Source: Hydrogenovibrio sp. JE_KL2
GTDB taxonomy: Bacteria > Pseudomonadota > Gammaproteobacteria > Thiomicrospirales > Thiomicrospiraceae
Length of the DNA stretch: 64,000 bases
NCBI RefSeq assembly: GCF_009296185.1
Contig: NZ_WBJR01000003.1
Span: forward strand, 1 to 64,000
Direction of reading: 5' to 3'
This document shows positions 54,870 through 63,564 of the stretch, piece after piece. The position numbers were made by a program, and so were the translations under genes. The stretch's first letter is position 1. Each line of letters opens with the position of its first letter. Below the pieces are notes generated by a model, which worked only from the letters and a program-made list of their open reading frames with translations, was not told the DNA's origin and searched no databases.

Positions 54870-55559
54870 ATGAATCCTAGTCATATTTTCAGAATGACTC
54901 ATATACTAAATATTGATATTTTTCTAAACGATGGTTTCTTGTATGCTCCAAACTATCGAAATCAACCTCAATATAGCGTTAGTTATGATGGCATTAATCA
55001 ACGACGCGGAACTATGACTTTACCGAATGGTCGTGCATTACATGATTATGTTCCGTTTTATTTCTCTCCTTTGACTCCGATGGCTTATACCATAAGCCAA
55101 GGTAATTTGTCATTGATATCGCCAAATCAAGATAACTTGGGGCGTGTGAATGTTGATGACATAGTATTTTGTGTTCTAAATTTAGAAACGGTATATCGTA
55201 TTGGTTATGAGTGCAAAGTTAGCACTTCGGCATGTAATAACTTCGCATATGAAATTTGCGATGATATCCAGCAAGCGGATATAAATTGGCAGTTATTTAA
55301 TGAATATCCAATTAAGGCATCCATACCAGAAGAGGGGTATGGAGGAGCGTGTGCATATTTTCATGATAGGGACTCTATTCCGTATCAAAACAGAAGAGCA
55401 GTTAGAGGAGCAGAGTTTCTAATTGCAGATAAACTCGATGTAAATCATATTGATTTTTTTGTGGTTAAAAATGATGAAATCGCCTTTTCAGTTCGTCAAA
55501 AGCTCTCCGACAAAGGATTTGGACAACCAGTTTATGTTAAATCAGATTGTTATTATTAA
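54870..55559 (+). CDS. darT: DarT-type DNA ADP-ribosyltransferase toxin
   Basis: DarT enzymes ADP-ribosylate thymidine bases in single-stranded DNA using NAD. The 229-residue protein shows the family pattern: the N-terminal IFRMTHILNIDIFLNDGF (NAD-binding H-T), PFYFSPLTPMAY, and the catalytic glutamate in RRAVRGAEFLIAD (Glu182). It is clearly A/T-richer than its neighbours. Its antitoxin darG starts 9 bases later. This type of system is known for anti-phage defence. Confidence 0.9.
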   Translation: MNPSHIFRMTHILNIDIFLNDGFLYAPNYRNQPQYSVSYDGINQRRGTMTLPNGRALHDYVPFYFSPLTPMAYTISQGNLSLISPNQDNLGRVNVDDIVFCVLNLETVYRIGYECKVSTSACNNFAYEICDDIQQADINWQLFNEYPIKASIPEEGYGGACAYFHDRDSIPYQNRRAVRGAEFLIADKLDVNHIDFFVVKNDEIAFSVRQKLSDKGFGQPVYVKSDCYY

Positions 55560-55568
55560 GGTTGAGTT

Positions 55569-56627
55569 ATGACTTTAATATTTAAAAAAGGTGATCTCTT
55601 TGAGTCTCACGATGAAGCAATTGTAAATACGGTCAATTGTGTTGGTGTGATGGGTAAAGGGATTGCATTGCAGTATAAAAATCTATTCCCTGAAAATTAT
55701 GTGGAATATAAGAAGCAATGTTCATTAAACAGCGTTGTGCCGGGAAAAATGTTTGTCTATGAATACAAGACGGAGGATTTGTTTTCTAAGGGTAAGCCTA
55801 AGTTCATTATAAATTTTCCAACAAAAGATCATTGGCGTGCAAAATCTAGAGTTGAATACGTTGAGAAAGGTCTTGATGATTTAATTTTCGTAATAAAAGA
55901 AAAGAACATCAAGTCAATCAGTATGCCTGCAATTGGTTGTGGTAATGGTGGGTTAGATTGGTCAAATGTTAAAGAGATCGTGAGTGAGAAGCTTGCTTCT
56001 CTAGATAATGTGATAATTCATGTCTATGAACCTAAAGACTATTTCGAGCCTGAATATCTAGGTCAAGATAATATTTGGACAGTTCCTAGAGCAATTTTAG
56101 TTCGACTATTTGGTCAGCTTCAGGAGAGTTTTGGTGGCAGAATAACTCACCTGTCTATGCAAAAAATTGTTTATTTTCTTCAAGAGTTTGGAGTGGATTA
56201 TAAAGTCAGCTTTTCTGAATCTGACTTTGGTCCTTATTCTGAAGAACTTAAAATGCACTTTATGACTTTGAATTTAAAAAAATATCTCAAAGGCTTTGAT
56301 GAACAGAGAGAGCAAGGTAAAACTCGTAGTATTGAAATTTCTGCACATAGTTTTGCAGAAGCGGGTGAGTTTTTAGACTCTAGTGAAGAATATAAAACAT
56401 CTGTTGAGCTCATAGAAAAAATTGAAAATTTAATAGCAGGTTTTGAAAGTCCTCTTGGCATGGAGCTTATTTCAACAGTTCATTTATGTGCTAAAAAAAT
56501 ACAGAGTGATGATGTTAATTCTATTTATGAATGCATTGAGAAATGGTCACCAAAAAAATTAGAAAGATTTAGTTTTTCAAATATAGAAATAGCGACTCAA
56601 CGACTACATAAATTAGGTTGTATATAG
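55569..56627 (+). CDS. darG: DarG-type macrodomain antitoxin
   Basis: The N-terminal macrodomain (residues about 1-155) has the ADP-ribose loop NTVNCVGVMGKGIALQYK and MPAIGCGNGGLDW. It removes ADP-ribose from DNA and thereby counteracts DarT. The C-terminal half (about 185-350) contains HLSMQKIVYFLQEFG and ESDFGPYSEEL, resembling the KxxYF...GP(Y/V) pattern of Panacea/SocA-like antitoxin domains; this is an inference. The gene is A/T-rich like darT and ends just before converging cbbR. Confidence 0.9.
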   Translation: MTLIFKKGDLFESHDEAIVNTVNCVGVMGKGIALQYKNLFPENYVEYKKQCSLNSVVPGKMFVYEYKTEDLFSKGKPKFIINFPTKDHWRAKSRVEYVEKGLDDLIFVIKEKNIKSISMPAIGCGNGGLDWSNVKEIVSEKLASLDNVIIHVYEPKDYFEPEYLGQDNIWTVPRAILVRLFGQLQESFGGRITHLSMQKIVYFLQEFGVDYKVSFSESDFGPYSEELKMHFMTLNLKKYLKGFDEQREQGKTRSIEISAHSFAEAGEFLDSSEEYKTSVELIEKIENLIAGFESPLGMELISTVHLCAKKIQSDDVNSIYECIEKWSPKKLERFSFSNIEIATQRLHKLGCI

Positions 56628-56692
56628 AAACATGTTGATCTTCTACCTTTGACTTCATCCCTGTCTGGCAGTTTTTTGCCAGAAAACCCGCA

Positions 56693-57619
56693 TTAGCGAG
56701 TGTCGGAACGAGCCAATAGCTTGTTGATATCGACAGAATGTAAAAACTCCAAGAATGCTTGAGCTGGCGGCGGTGGTGTTTTTTGTTCAAGTTTTACCAC
56801 ATACCAGTCCCTGTTCAACGGGAAGCCTTCCACATCTAATATTTCCAAATGTCCATGTTTTGATTCAATGCGAATCGCATGCTGGGGGATAACGGAAATA
56901 CCTAACCCTGCCATAACGGCTTGTTTAATGGATTCGGTACTTCCTAGCTCCATGTAGGGCTCTATTTGCACGCCGTTTTGGGCAAACAGTTCTTCCGTTG
57001 CGATACGAATGCCGGAACCTTTTTCCCTGAGGATAAAGTTTTCATTGGCTATCTGGTCTTGCGAAATGTTTTTTACTTTGGCAAGCGGATGTTTCGGCGG
57101 TGCAATCACCACCAAGTCACTTTTGAAGAACGGAAAGGCTTCCATTTTATATTCTTCAGGTACACGTCCCATAATCGCCAAGTCGTATTGGTTTTGTTTG
57201 AGTTCGTCCAAGATTCGACGGCGGTTGACCACCGTAATGCGCGGGATAACGTTTGGATAACGGTTCAGGAAAGACTTCAAAATATAGGGCATGAAGTATT
57301 TAGCCGGTGTGACCACCGCCATCGTCAGTTCGCCTTCGACTTTTTGCTGCGCAGACTTGATGCTGATATTCAGGTCTTTCAGCTCATCAAGGATTTTTTG
57401 GCAGCTTTTGTACATTTGTTCGCCGGCACGTGTCAGGTATAAACGTTTGCCGACGACTTCTATGAGTTTGACGTCATTGTTTTCTTCGATTCTTTTGATT
57501 TGAATCGAAACGGCCGGTTGAGAAAGATAGAGTTCTTCGGCCGCTTTTGTATAGCTTTTATTGCGGGCGACAGATTCAAAAATACGAATTTGTTGTGCCG
57601 TCAAATGTAAATTTTGCAT
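56693..57619 (-). CDS. cbbR: LysR-type regulator of the cbb operon
   Basis: CbbR activates Calvin-Benson genes in response to redox and carbon metabolites. The 308-residue protein has an N-terminal winged helix (residues about 4-65, KSYTKAAEELYLSQPAVSIQIKRIE) and a C-terminal LysR effector domain with VIPRITVVNRRRILDELK and LGISVIPQHAIRIE. It is divergent from cbbL across 246 bases, the standard cbbR-cbbLS arrangement. Confidence 0.95.
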   Translation of the reverse strand: MQNLHLTAQQIRIFESVARNKSYTKAAEELYLSQPAVSIQIKRIEENNDVKLIEVVGKRLYLTRAGEQMYKSCQKILDELKDLNISIKSAQQKVEGELTMAVVTPAKYFMPYILKSFLNRYPNVIPRITVVNRRRILDELKQNQYDLAIMGRVPEEYKMEAFPFFKSDLVVIAPPKHPLAKVKNISQDQIANENFILREKGSGIRIATEELFAQNGVQIEPYMELGSTESIKQAVMAGLGISVIPQHAIRIESKHGHLEILDVEGFPLNRDWYVVKLEQKTPPPPAQAFLEFLHSVDINKLLARSDTR

Positions 57620-57684
57620 TTTTATGCTCTATTTTGGAGGTGCTTTTATTATTAGATTTCCCTTAAAAGCGGGGTTTTTCAATT

Positions 57685-57744
57685 TTATCATAAACAAATG
57701 TAAATGGATCGCATAAGAACGCATGCATAGCCATGTATGCGTTT
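57685..57744. promoter_or_regulatory. Candidate CbbR-controlled regulatory region
   Basis: Two dyads lie between cbbR and cbbL. TTTA-N13-TAAA at 57685-57705 fits the A/T-rich dyads of LysR regulators. A second inverted repeat, AACGCATGCAT / ATGTATGCGTT (10 of 11 pairs, loop AGCC), spans 57719-57744. The second could also form an RNA hairpin. No clear -10/-35 pair was identified by eye. Confidence 0.45.
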
Positions 57745-57865
57745 TTCGTTAAACTTTGCTTCAACTGGAATCGCTGGGAAATTTTTCGGGAATGTTTTCG
57801 AAAATCACACCAAGGGGTTTTTCAGCTAAACGTAACCAATTTCATTGAAAACAAAGAGGTGAAAA

Positions 57866-59284
57866 ATGGCAAAGACTTATAACGCAGGTGTAAAAGAATA
57901 CCGCGAAACTTATTGGATGCCAGAGTATGAGCCAAAAGACTCAGACTTTTTAGCGTGTTTTAAAGTTGTTCCACAACCAGGTGTACCACGTGAAGAAATC
58001 GCAGCGGCTGTTGCGGCAGAATCTTCAACAGGGACTTGGACTACAGTATGGACTGACCTTTTAACAGATTTGGATTATTACAAAGGACGTGCATACAGAA
58101 TTGAAGACGTTCCAGGTGACGACTCTGCATTCTATGCATTTATCGCTTACCCAATCGACTTGTTCGAAGAAGGTTCAATCGTAAGTGTTATGACCTCTTT
58201 GGTTGGTAACGTTTTCGGATTTAAAGCGCTTCGTTCTATCCGTCTTGAAGATATCCGTTTCCCACTAGCATATGTTATGACTTGTGGTGGACCTCCACAT
58301 GGTATCCAAGTAGAACGTGACAAAATGGACAAGTATGGTCGTCCAATGTTGGGTTGTACTATCAAGCCTAAACTAGGTCTATCTGCTAAGAACTACGGAC
58401 GTGCGGTTTATGAGTGTCTTCGTGGTGGTCTTGACTTTACTAAAGATGATGAAAACGTAACGTCACAACCATTCATGCGTTGGAGAGATCGTTTCCTATT
58501 CTGTCAAGACGCTATCGAGAAAGCACAAGCTGAAACTGGTGAGCGTAAAGGTCACTACTTGAACGTTACTGCTGGTACGCCAGAAGAAATGTACGAGCGT
58601 GCTGAGTTTGCAAAAGAAATCGGTTCTCCGATTGTTATGCATGACTTCTTGACAGGTGGTTTGACTGCAAACACTGGTTTGGCTAACTACTGCCGTAAAA
58701 ACGGTCTGTTGTTGCACATTCACCGCGCAATGCACGGTGTAATCGACCGTAACCCAATGCACGGGATTCACTTCCGCGTATTGTCAAAAGTACTTCGTTT
58801 GTCTGGTGGTGACCACCTTCACTCAGGTACGGTTGTTGGTAAGCTAGAAGGTGACCGTGAAGCGACCCTAGGTTGGATCGACATCATGCGTGACAGCTTC
58901 ATCGCTGAAGACCGTTCACGTGGAATCATGTTCGACCAAGACTTCGGTGCAATGCCTGGTGTTATCCCAGTTGCTTCTGGTGGTATCCACGTATGGCACA
59001 TGCCAGCACTTGTCGCTATCTTCGGTGATGACTCAGTTCTTCAGTTCGGTGGTGGTACGCTAGGTCACCCATGGGGTAACGCAGCGGGTGCAGCGGCTAA
59101 CCGTGTAGCACTTGAGGCTTGTGTACAAGCACGTAACGAAGGTCAAGAAATCGAGAAGAACGGTAAAGAGATTCTGACAAATGCTGCTAAGCATAGCCCA
59201 GAATTGAAGATCGCTATGGAAACTTGGAAAGAAATCAAGTTCGAATTCGATACTGTTGACAAACTTGATGTTAGCCACAAGTAA
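57866..59284 (+). CDS. cbbL: RuBisCO large subunit, form I
   Basis: CbbL carboxylates ribulose-1,5-bisphosphate in the Calvin-Benson cycle. The 472-residue protein has the active-site elements TIKPKLGLS (loop 2) and [10 protein letters not shown] with the carbamylated lysine Lys193, [24 protein letters not shown], and [13 protein letters not shown] (loop 6). Codon usage is strongly biased to highly expressed codons compared with flanking genes. The ATG is preceded by GAGGTG. Its partner is the form I small subunit 22 bases downstream. Confidence 0.98.
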   Translation: MAKTYNAGVKEYRETYWMPEYEPKDSDFLACFKVVPQPGVPREEIAAAVAAESSTGTWTTVWTDLLTDLDYYKGRAYRIEDVPGDDSAFYAFIAYPIDLFEEGSIVSVMTSLVGNVFGFKALRSIRLEDIRFPLAYVMTCGGPPHGIQVERDKMDKYGRPMLGCTIKPKLGLSAKNYGRAVYECLRGGLDFTKDDENVTSQPFMRWRDRFLFCQDAIEKAQAETGERKGHYLNVTAGTPEEMYERAEFAKEIGSPIVMHDFLTGGLTANTGLANYCRKNGLLLHIHRAMHGVIDRNPMHGIHFRVLSKVLRLSGGDHLHSGTVVGKLEGDREATLGWIDIMRDSFIAEDRSRGIMFDQDFGAMPGVIPVASGGIHVWHMPALVAIFGDDSVLQFGGGTLGHPWGNAAGAAANRVALEACVQARNEGQEIEKNGKEILTNAAKHSPELKIAMETWKEIKFEFDTVDKLDVSHK

Positions 59285-59306
59285 TTGAGAAATTAGGAGA
59301 ACTATT

Positions 59307-59660
59307 ATGAGTCAAGTACAAGATTATCCTTCAAGATTATCTGATCCAACGTCACGTAAGGCTGAGACTTTCTCTTACCTTCCAAAAATGACAGCTGATC
59401 AAATCAAAGCGCAAGTTGAGTACATCATCAGCAAGGGTTGGAACCCTGCTATTGAACACTCAGAGCCAGAGAACGCGTTCTCTTACTACTGGTATATGTG
59501 GAAGTTGCCAATGTTTGGTGAAACTGACGCTAACGTAGTATTGGCTGAAGTTGACGCTTGTATCAAAGCTAACCCAAACAACCACGTTCGTTTGATTGGT
59601 TATGATAACTTTGCACAGTCACAAGGCGCGAATATGCTAGTTAAACGCGGCGACATGTAA
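59307..59660 (+). CDS. cbbS: RuBisCO small subunit, form I
   Basis: The 117-residue protein caps the L8S8 enzyme. Landmarks are [20 protein letters not shown], the [13 protein letters not shown] segment, and [14 protein letters not shown]. The absence of carboxysome genes near it and the presence of cbbQ/cbbO point to a noncarboxysomal form I (IAq-type) enzyme; this is an inference from context. The gene uses optimal codons. Palindrome D begins at the base after its stop codon. Confidence 0.98.
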   Translation: MSQVQDYPSRLSDPTSRKAETFSYLPKMTADQIKAQVEYIISKGWNPAIEHSEPENAFSYYWYMWKLPMFGETDANVVLAEVDACIKANPNNHVRLIGYDNFAQSQGANMLVKRGDM

Positions 59661-59785
59661 TTCATTCGCTGATATTTTCCTGCTAAGCACACAATTTCTG
59701 CGTTGGGAAATGGACACCTACTAGTCGTAGGCTTACATTTCCCGCCTTGAACTTGAGCACTTATCAGGCAATCTAAGCGAAGAAT
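59661..59785. repeat. Long imperfect palindrome, element D
   Basis: A 125-bp palindromic element beginning directly after the cbbS stop. Its outer arms (TTCATTCGCTGAT...CCTGCTAAGCAC and its imperfect complement ending at 59785) enclose the family core GCGTTGGGAAATG...CATTTCCCGCCTT around a central CCTACTAGTCGTAGG. Its core matches A, B and C although its outer arms do not. Confidence 0.75.
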
Positions 59786-60004
59786 TGTTGTCTTGGGGTT
59801 TGTCAATGACAAGCCTAATAAGCACATTTTTGCGTAGTAAAAAATCGTGATTTCTTATCCCTTTTAATTTGGAAATCACGTCAGCTTCCATGAACAAAAA
59901 GCGATTGGAAGCTGCTATTTGAATTCTGATGGCTGCCCAATAAGTTAGGCAGTCATTAACCAGGTTTGGTTTTGGTGGTACTTACCTCCCGCTTGAACTA
60001 GACG

Positions 60005-60035
60005 CCAGCCAGCCCCCGAAACTGGCTGGTTTTTT
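60005..60035 (+). terminator. Intrinsic terminator between cbbS and cbbQ
   Basis: CCAGCCAG / CTGGCTGG form an 8-bp G/C-rich stem with a 9-base loop, followed by six T. It would end most cbbLS transcripts before cbbQ, giving many more small and large subunits than activase. Confidence 0.9.
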
Positions 60036-60124
60036 CTTTAAACCAATTTGTTTTGCTGATTGGCGAAATTAGACATCCAAATCATCAAACCAAATTCGTT
60101 TTCACTCTAACATGGAGAAACAAC

Positions 60125-60946
60125 ATGTCTGAAATCAATGCTCTTGACCCACAACAATACATCATTAAAAACGAGCCTTTCTATCGTCCAGTTTCGGATG
60201 AAGTAGAACTGTTCGAGTCGGCTTACGCTTCACGCATGCCGATGATGCTAAAAGGTCCGACAGGATGCGGTAAATCACGTTTTGTTGAATACATGGCGCA
60301 CAAACTGAACAAGCCATTGATTACCGTTGCCTGTAACGAAGACATGACTGCATCAGATTTGGTCGGTCGCTTCCTGATCGATATCAACGGCACCAAATGG
60401 CAAGATGGTCCTTTGACGGTTGCTGCGCGTATTGGTGCAATCTGTTATCTGGATGAGGTCGTTGAAGCGCGTCAAGATACCACGGTTGTTATCCACCCTT
60501 TGACTGACCACCGTCGTGTATTACCTTTGGATAAAAAAGGTGAGTTGGTTGAAGCCCATCCTGATTTCCAATTGGTTATTTCATATAACCCTGGTTATCA
60601 GTCGATGATGAAAGATTTAAAACAATCGACCAAACAACGTTTTGGTGGGTTCAGCTTTGACTACCCTGCTGAGCAGATCGAAGCGGAAATCATTGCTAAG
60701 GAAGCCGGCGTTGAAATGTCTATTGCCGAGAAACTGGTACAGATCGCTCAGCGTTCACGTAACCTGAAAGGTCACGGTTTGGATGAAGGGATTTCTACTC
60801 GTCTATTGGTTTATGCAGGGCAATTGATTGGTAAAGGTGTTTCACCAAACAAAGCTTGTCGTATGGCGTTGATTACACCACTAACAGACGATTTGGATAT
60901 TTTAGATACCTTGATGACAACAGTCGAAACCTTCTTTGAAGAATAG
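60125..60946 (+). CDS. cbbQ: RuBisCO activase ATPase subunit
   Basis: CbbQ is a MoxR-type AAA+ ATPase that, with CbbO, removes inhibitory sugar phosphates from RuBisCO. The 273-residue protein has Walker [10 protein letters not shown], Walker [11 protein letters not shown] and a NorQ/CbbQ pattern ([17 protein letters not shown]). The start at 60125 has GGAGA upstream; the ATG at 60053 lies just after the terminator and gives a non-family N-terminus. Palindrome C follows immediately. Confidence 0.96.
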   Translation: MSEINALDPQQYIIKNEPFYRPVSDEVELFESAYASRMPMMLKGPTGCGKSRFVEYMAHKLNKPLITVACNEDMTASDLVGRFLIDINGTKWQDGPLTVAARIGAICYLDEVVEARQDTTVVIHPLTDHRRVLPLDKKGELVEAHPDFQLVISYNPGYQSMMKDLKQSTKQRFGGFSFDYPAEQIEAEIIAKEAGVEMSIAEKLVQIAQRSRNLKGHGLDEGISTRLLVYAGQLIGKGVSPNKACRMALITPLTDDLDILDTLMTTVETFFEE

Positions 60947-61107
60947 AGAGACCTTAACATGAGTGAGAGCACGCATAAAAATGGCTAAAACTTCTCCTTT
61001 CGTTGTTGGGAAATTTGGCAATAGCTAGCTATTACCTGGATTTCCCGCCTAGAAAGGAAAATTTTTCTCTCATTTTTCTATCGCGCTTCCCCCATGAAAA
61101 GGTCTCT
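60947..61107. repeat. Long imperfect palindrome, element C
   Basis: A 161-bp element from the base after the cbbQ stop. The outer arms (AGAGACCTTAACATG and CATGAAAAGGTCTCT, 13 of 15 paired) resemble those of A. It has the inner pair AAAAATGGCTAAAAC with AATTTTTCTCTCATTTTT, the core CGTTGTTGGGAAA...ATTTCCCGCCT, and central ATAGCTAGCTAT. It separates cbbQ from cbbO by 235 bases. Confidence 0.85.
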
Positions 61108-61181
61108 ACAAAGTTTTCTCACATGGACAAATTTCAGAATAGTTTGTCCAGTTACGCGAAGATAGCACAAGAGACTGCATT

Positions 61182-63512
61182 ATGAGTTCAGAGATTGAAG
61201 AAATTAAACAAGCCTTGATTGAGGCCGTTCCTGAGTTGTCGGACAATTTGGATTCGATGATACAGGAAGCGTCTCATCATATGAATGAGGCGACCCGTAA
61301 AATCTGGTTGCAGAATGCTCAGGGCATTGCTTATCTGGGCAAAGGCAAGCAGATCGTTATCAGCTACATGGAGTCGATTCCGTTAGTGATCGCGCAGGTC
61401 GAAGATGAAATCCTGACCGACATTCTTGAAACGGTCATGAAGTTGTCTTCAGTGACCTCCGGCGAAGTGGTTTCCTTGTTGTTGGACTCTTTGCCGTTGG
61501 CTGCAGAGAGAACGGGCGATATCGATCTATTGCGTCAATATTTGAAATTGATCTATCAAATCGGTTCCAAATCCCCTCGTGGCTTGCGTCCGATGTTGAT
61601 GAACATCGATGAGATTTTGTCGAAGTTGACGGTGTCTGGTCTACGTCGCTGGGCGATGTGGGGTGCGCAAGCACATGCACGTAACTTTGAAGCGCAAATG
61701 GAGTACTTCGCACTGGAGTCTGCCGACTCAAAAGCGGTTTTCCAGCAGCAGCGTAAAGGGACGTTGTTCATTGATTTCCACCGTTCAATCAATTTCTATT
61801 TGAGAGCGTTCTGGGGGCGTGATTTCTTTATCCGTCCTTCCGCGGCAGATTTTGAAGGCTTTAAGCCTTTCTATGAAAACCATGCCATGCACTTGCCGGA
61901 TGCATTGAACGACATGGGCGACATTAAAGGGATCGAACTTTACCGTGCGATGTCCGCGCATATCGCTGCGCACTTGATGTATACCACTCAAGCCATCAGC
62001 ATGGAACAGTTGAACCCTCAACAAATGTTTTTCATTGAGTTGATGGAAGATGCACGTGTTGAGTACAAAGCCATTAAAGCTTTCCCGGGTTTGAAAAAAC
62101 TTTGGAAAAAAGTCAGTGCCCAAGCCATGGAAGACGGCAAGTTGCATCCTGAATCGACAGCGGGTCGTTTGGAACAATTGGCACTTGCGTTGATGGACCC
62201 AAAACATCCGTTTGAAGACGAAGTGTTAAGCGAAATTCGTGAACGCTTCTATGCAGAAGTCGAAGAGCAACAAGACAACGAGAAATGGTCTTGGGACATG
62301 GGGATTACGTTATACAACACGTTGAATAAATCTTTAACGCGTTGGGAGTCTCTAACCGAAATCAGCAAGATTCGCTTGGCTTACCGTGACGACAACCGTT
62401 TGGTGTGGGCGTCCGACGAGTGGGGCGAAGTTGAAGGGGGCGGTGCGCCGACTGAGACCGTTCGTAAACATGTATCTTTGATGGAGATGATTAACGAAAT
62501 CGATTCTGAATTGGTTGATGTTGATCATGATGAAGTTTGGGTGTTAGGTACAGAATTGTATCCTTACGAAGACCACGGTGTTTCTTGGAATGAAATGGAA
62601 GGGATTGAACCGATTTCCGATCCGTTCCATTATCCTGAGTGGGATTACCGCGTGCAATTGCACCGTCCAAACTGGGTAACACTTTATGAGCATCGCGCAC
62701 GTAAAGGCGATCCTGCGTTGTACGAGCGTATTTTGGACGACAACAAGCAGATAGCGCATCGTATCAAGCAAATCGTCGATAAATTGCAGTCTGTTGGTTT
62801 GCAGCGTATCCGTCGCATTGAAGACGGTGACGAGTTGGATTTGAATGCCTGCGTTGAAGCCATTACCGCTTTACGTATGGGGCAGGAGCCTGATCCTCGT
62901 ATTACCATGAAAAATGTGATTCGTACCCGTGAAGTATCGGTCATGATTTTGTTGGATTTGTCTGAGTCCACCAATGAAATGGTGCCGGGTTCAGAGAAAA
63001 CCATTATTGAGGTGACGCAAGAGGCGGCTATTTTGGTCTCTCATGCCATCAATGGTATCGGTGACCAGTTTGCGGTACACGGCTTCTCATCCGATGGACG
63101 CCATGACGTGCAGTACACGCGCTTCAAGCAGTTTGACGAACCGTTCAACGCGGACGTTCACGCTAAAATGGCGGGGATGACTGGAGGCTTGTCAACGCGT
63201 ATGGGGGCGGCAATGCGACATGCTGGTGCCTACTTGGACAGACAAACCTCAAAACAGAAGTTGATGTTGGTGATTACCGATGGTGAACCGGCGGATATTG
63301 ATGAAAAAGACAGTCAATATTTGAAGCAGGATGCGAAAAAAGCGGTTGAAGAATTGGCATCACGCGGTATCTATAGTTACTGCTTGACCATTGACCAGTT
63401 TGCCGACAAATATGTTCAGCAGATTTTCGGTGCCAACCGTTTCGCGATTGTAGATAATGTGATGAGACTTCCTGAGAAGTTGCCGACATTGTTTGCGAAT
63501 TTGACATCATAA
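61182..63512 (+). CDS. cbbO: RuBisCO activase adaptor subunit, VWA-domain protein
   Basis: CbbO links the CbbQ ring to RuBisCO through a VWA domain. The 776-residue protein has an N-terminal helical region and a C-terminal VWA domain (about 570-775) with the MIDAS motif DLSES in MILLDLSESTNEM, and TDGEPADIDEKD. It would work as a complex with CbbQ in ATP-dependent RuBisCO reactivation. The gene starts after palindrome C and lacks a strong ribosome site. Confidence 0.95.
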   Translation: MSSEIEEIKQALIEAVPELSDNLDSMIQEASHHMNEATRKIWLQNAQGIAYLGKGKQIVISYMESIPLVIAQVEDEILTDILETVMKLSSVTSGEVVSLLLDSLPLAAERTGDIDLLRQYLKLIYQIGSKSPRGLRPMLMNIDEILSKLTVSGLRRWAMWGAQAHARNFEAQMEYFALESADSKAVFQQQRKGTLFIDFHRSINFYLRAFWGRDFFIRPSAADFEGFKPFYENHAMHLPDALNDMGDIKGIELYRAMSAHIAAHLMYTTQAISMEQLNPQQMFFIELMEDARVEYKAIKAFPGLKKLWKKVSAQAMEDGKLHPESTAGRLEQLALALMDPKHPFEDEVLSEIRERFYAEVEEQQDNEKWSWDMGITLYNTLNKSLTRWESLTEISKIRLAYRDDNRLVWASDEWGEVEGGGAPTETVRKHVSLMEMINEIDSELVDVDHDEVWVLGTELYPYEDHGVSWNEMEGIEPISDPFHYPEWDYRVQLHRPNWVTLYEHRARKGDPALYERILDDNKQIAHRIKQIVDKLQSVGLQRIRRIEDGDELDLNACVEAITALRMGQEPDPRITMKNVIRTREVSVMILLDLSESTNEMVPGSEKTIIEVTQEAAILVSHAINGIGDQFAVHGFSSDGRHDVQYTRFKQFDEPFNADVHAKMAGMTGGLSTRMGAAMRHAGAYLDRQTSKQKLMLVITDGEPADIDEKDSQYLKQDAKKAVEELASRGIYSYCLTIDQFADKYVQQIFGANRFAIVDNVMRLPEKLPTLFANLTS

Positions 63513-63564
63513 CCCTTGTCCTTGCGAGAGCAGGGAAGGACTTCAAAATTTCGGGAATAGAAGT

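Larger units (their letters stand above)
59661..60124. other. Structured spacer between cbbS and cbbQ (464 bases)
   Basis: No gene is present. From left to right it holds palindrome D, a hairpin with a 9-bp stem (CGTGATTTC 59846-59854 with GAAATCACG 59872-59880), a second 9-bp stem (CAGCTTCCA 59882-59890 with TGGAAGCTG 59906-59914), a short CTGCC/GGCAG stem at about 59933-59952, and a strong terminator. Its structures could set the amount of cbbQ message relative to cbbLS. Confidence 0.7.

Noticed and set aside
56665-56682. CTGGCA/TGCCAG hairpin as a darG or cbbR terminator
   Set aside because: The stem is only six base pairs and no T-run follows on either strand.
57866-63512. A carboxysomal RuBisCO locus
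   Set aside because: No shell, CsoS2 or carbonic anhydrase genes follow cbbLS; cbbQ and cbbO do, which fits a noncarboxysomal form I enzyme.
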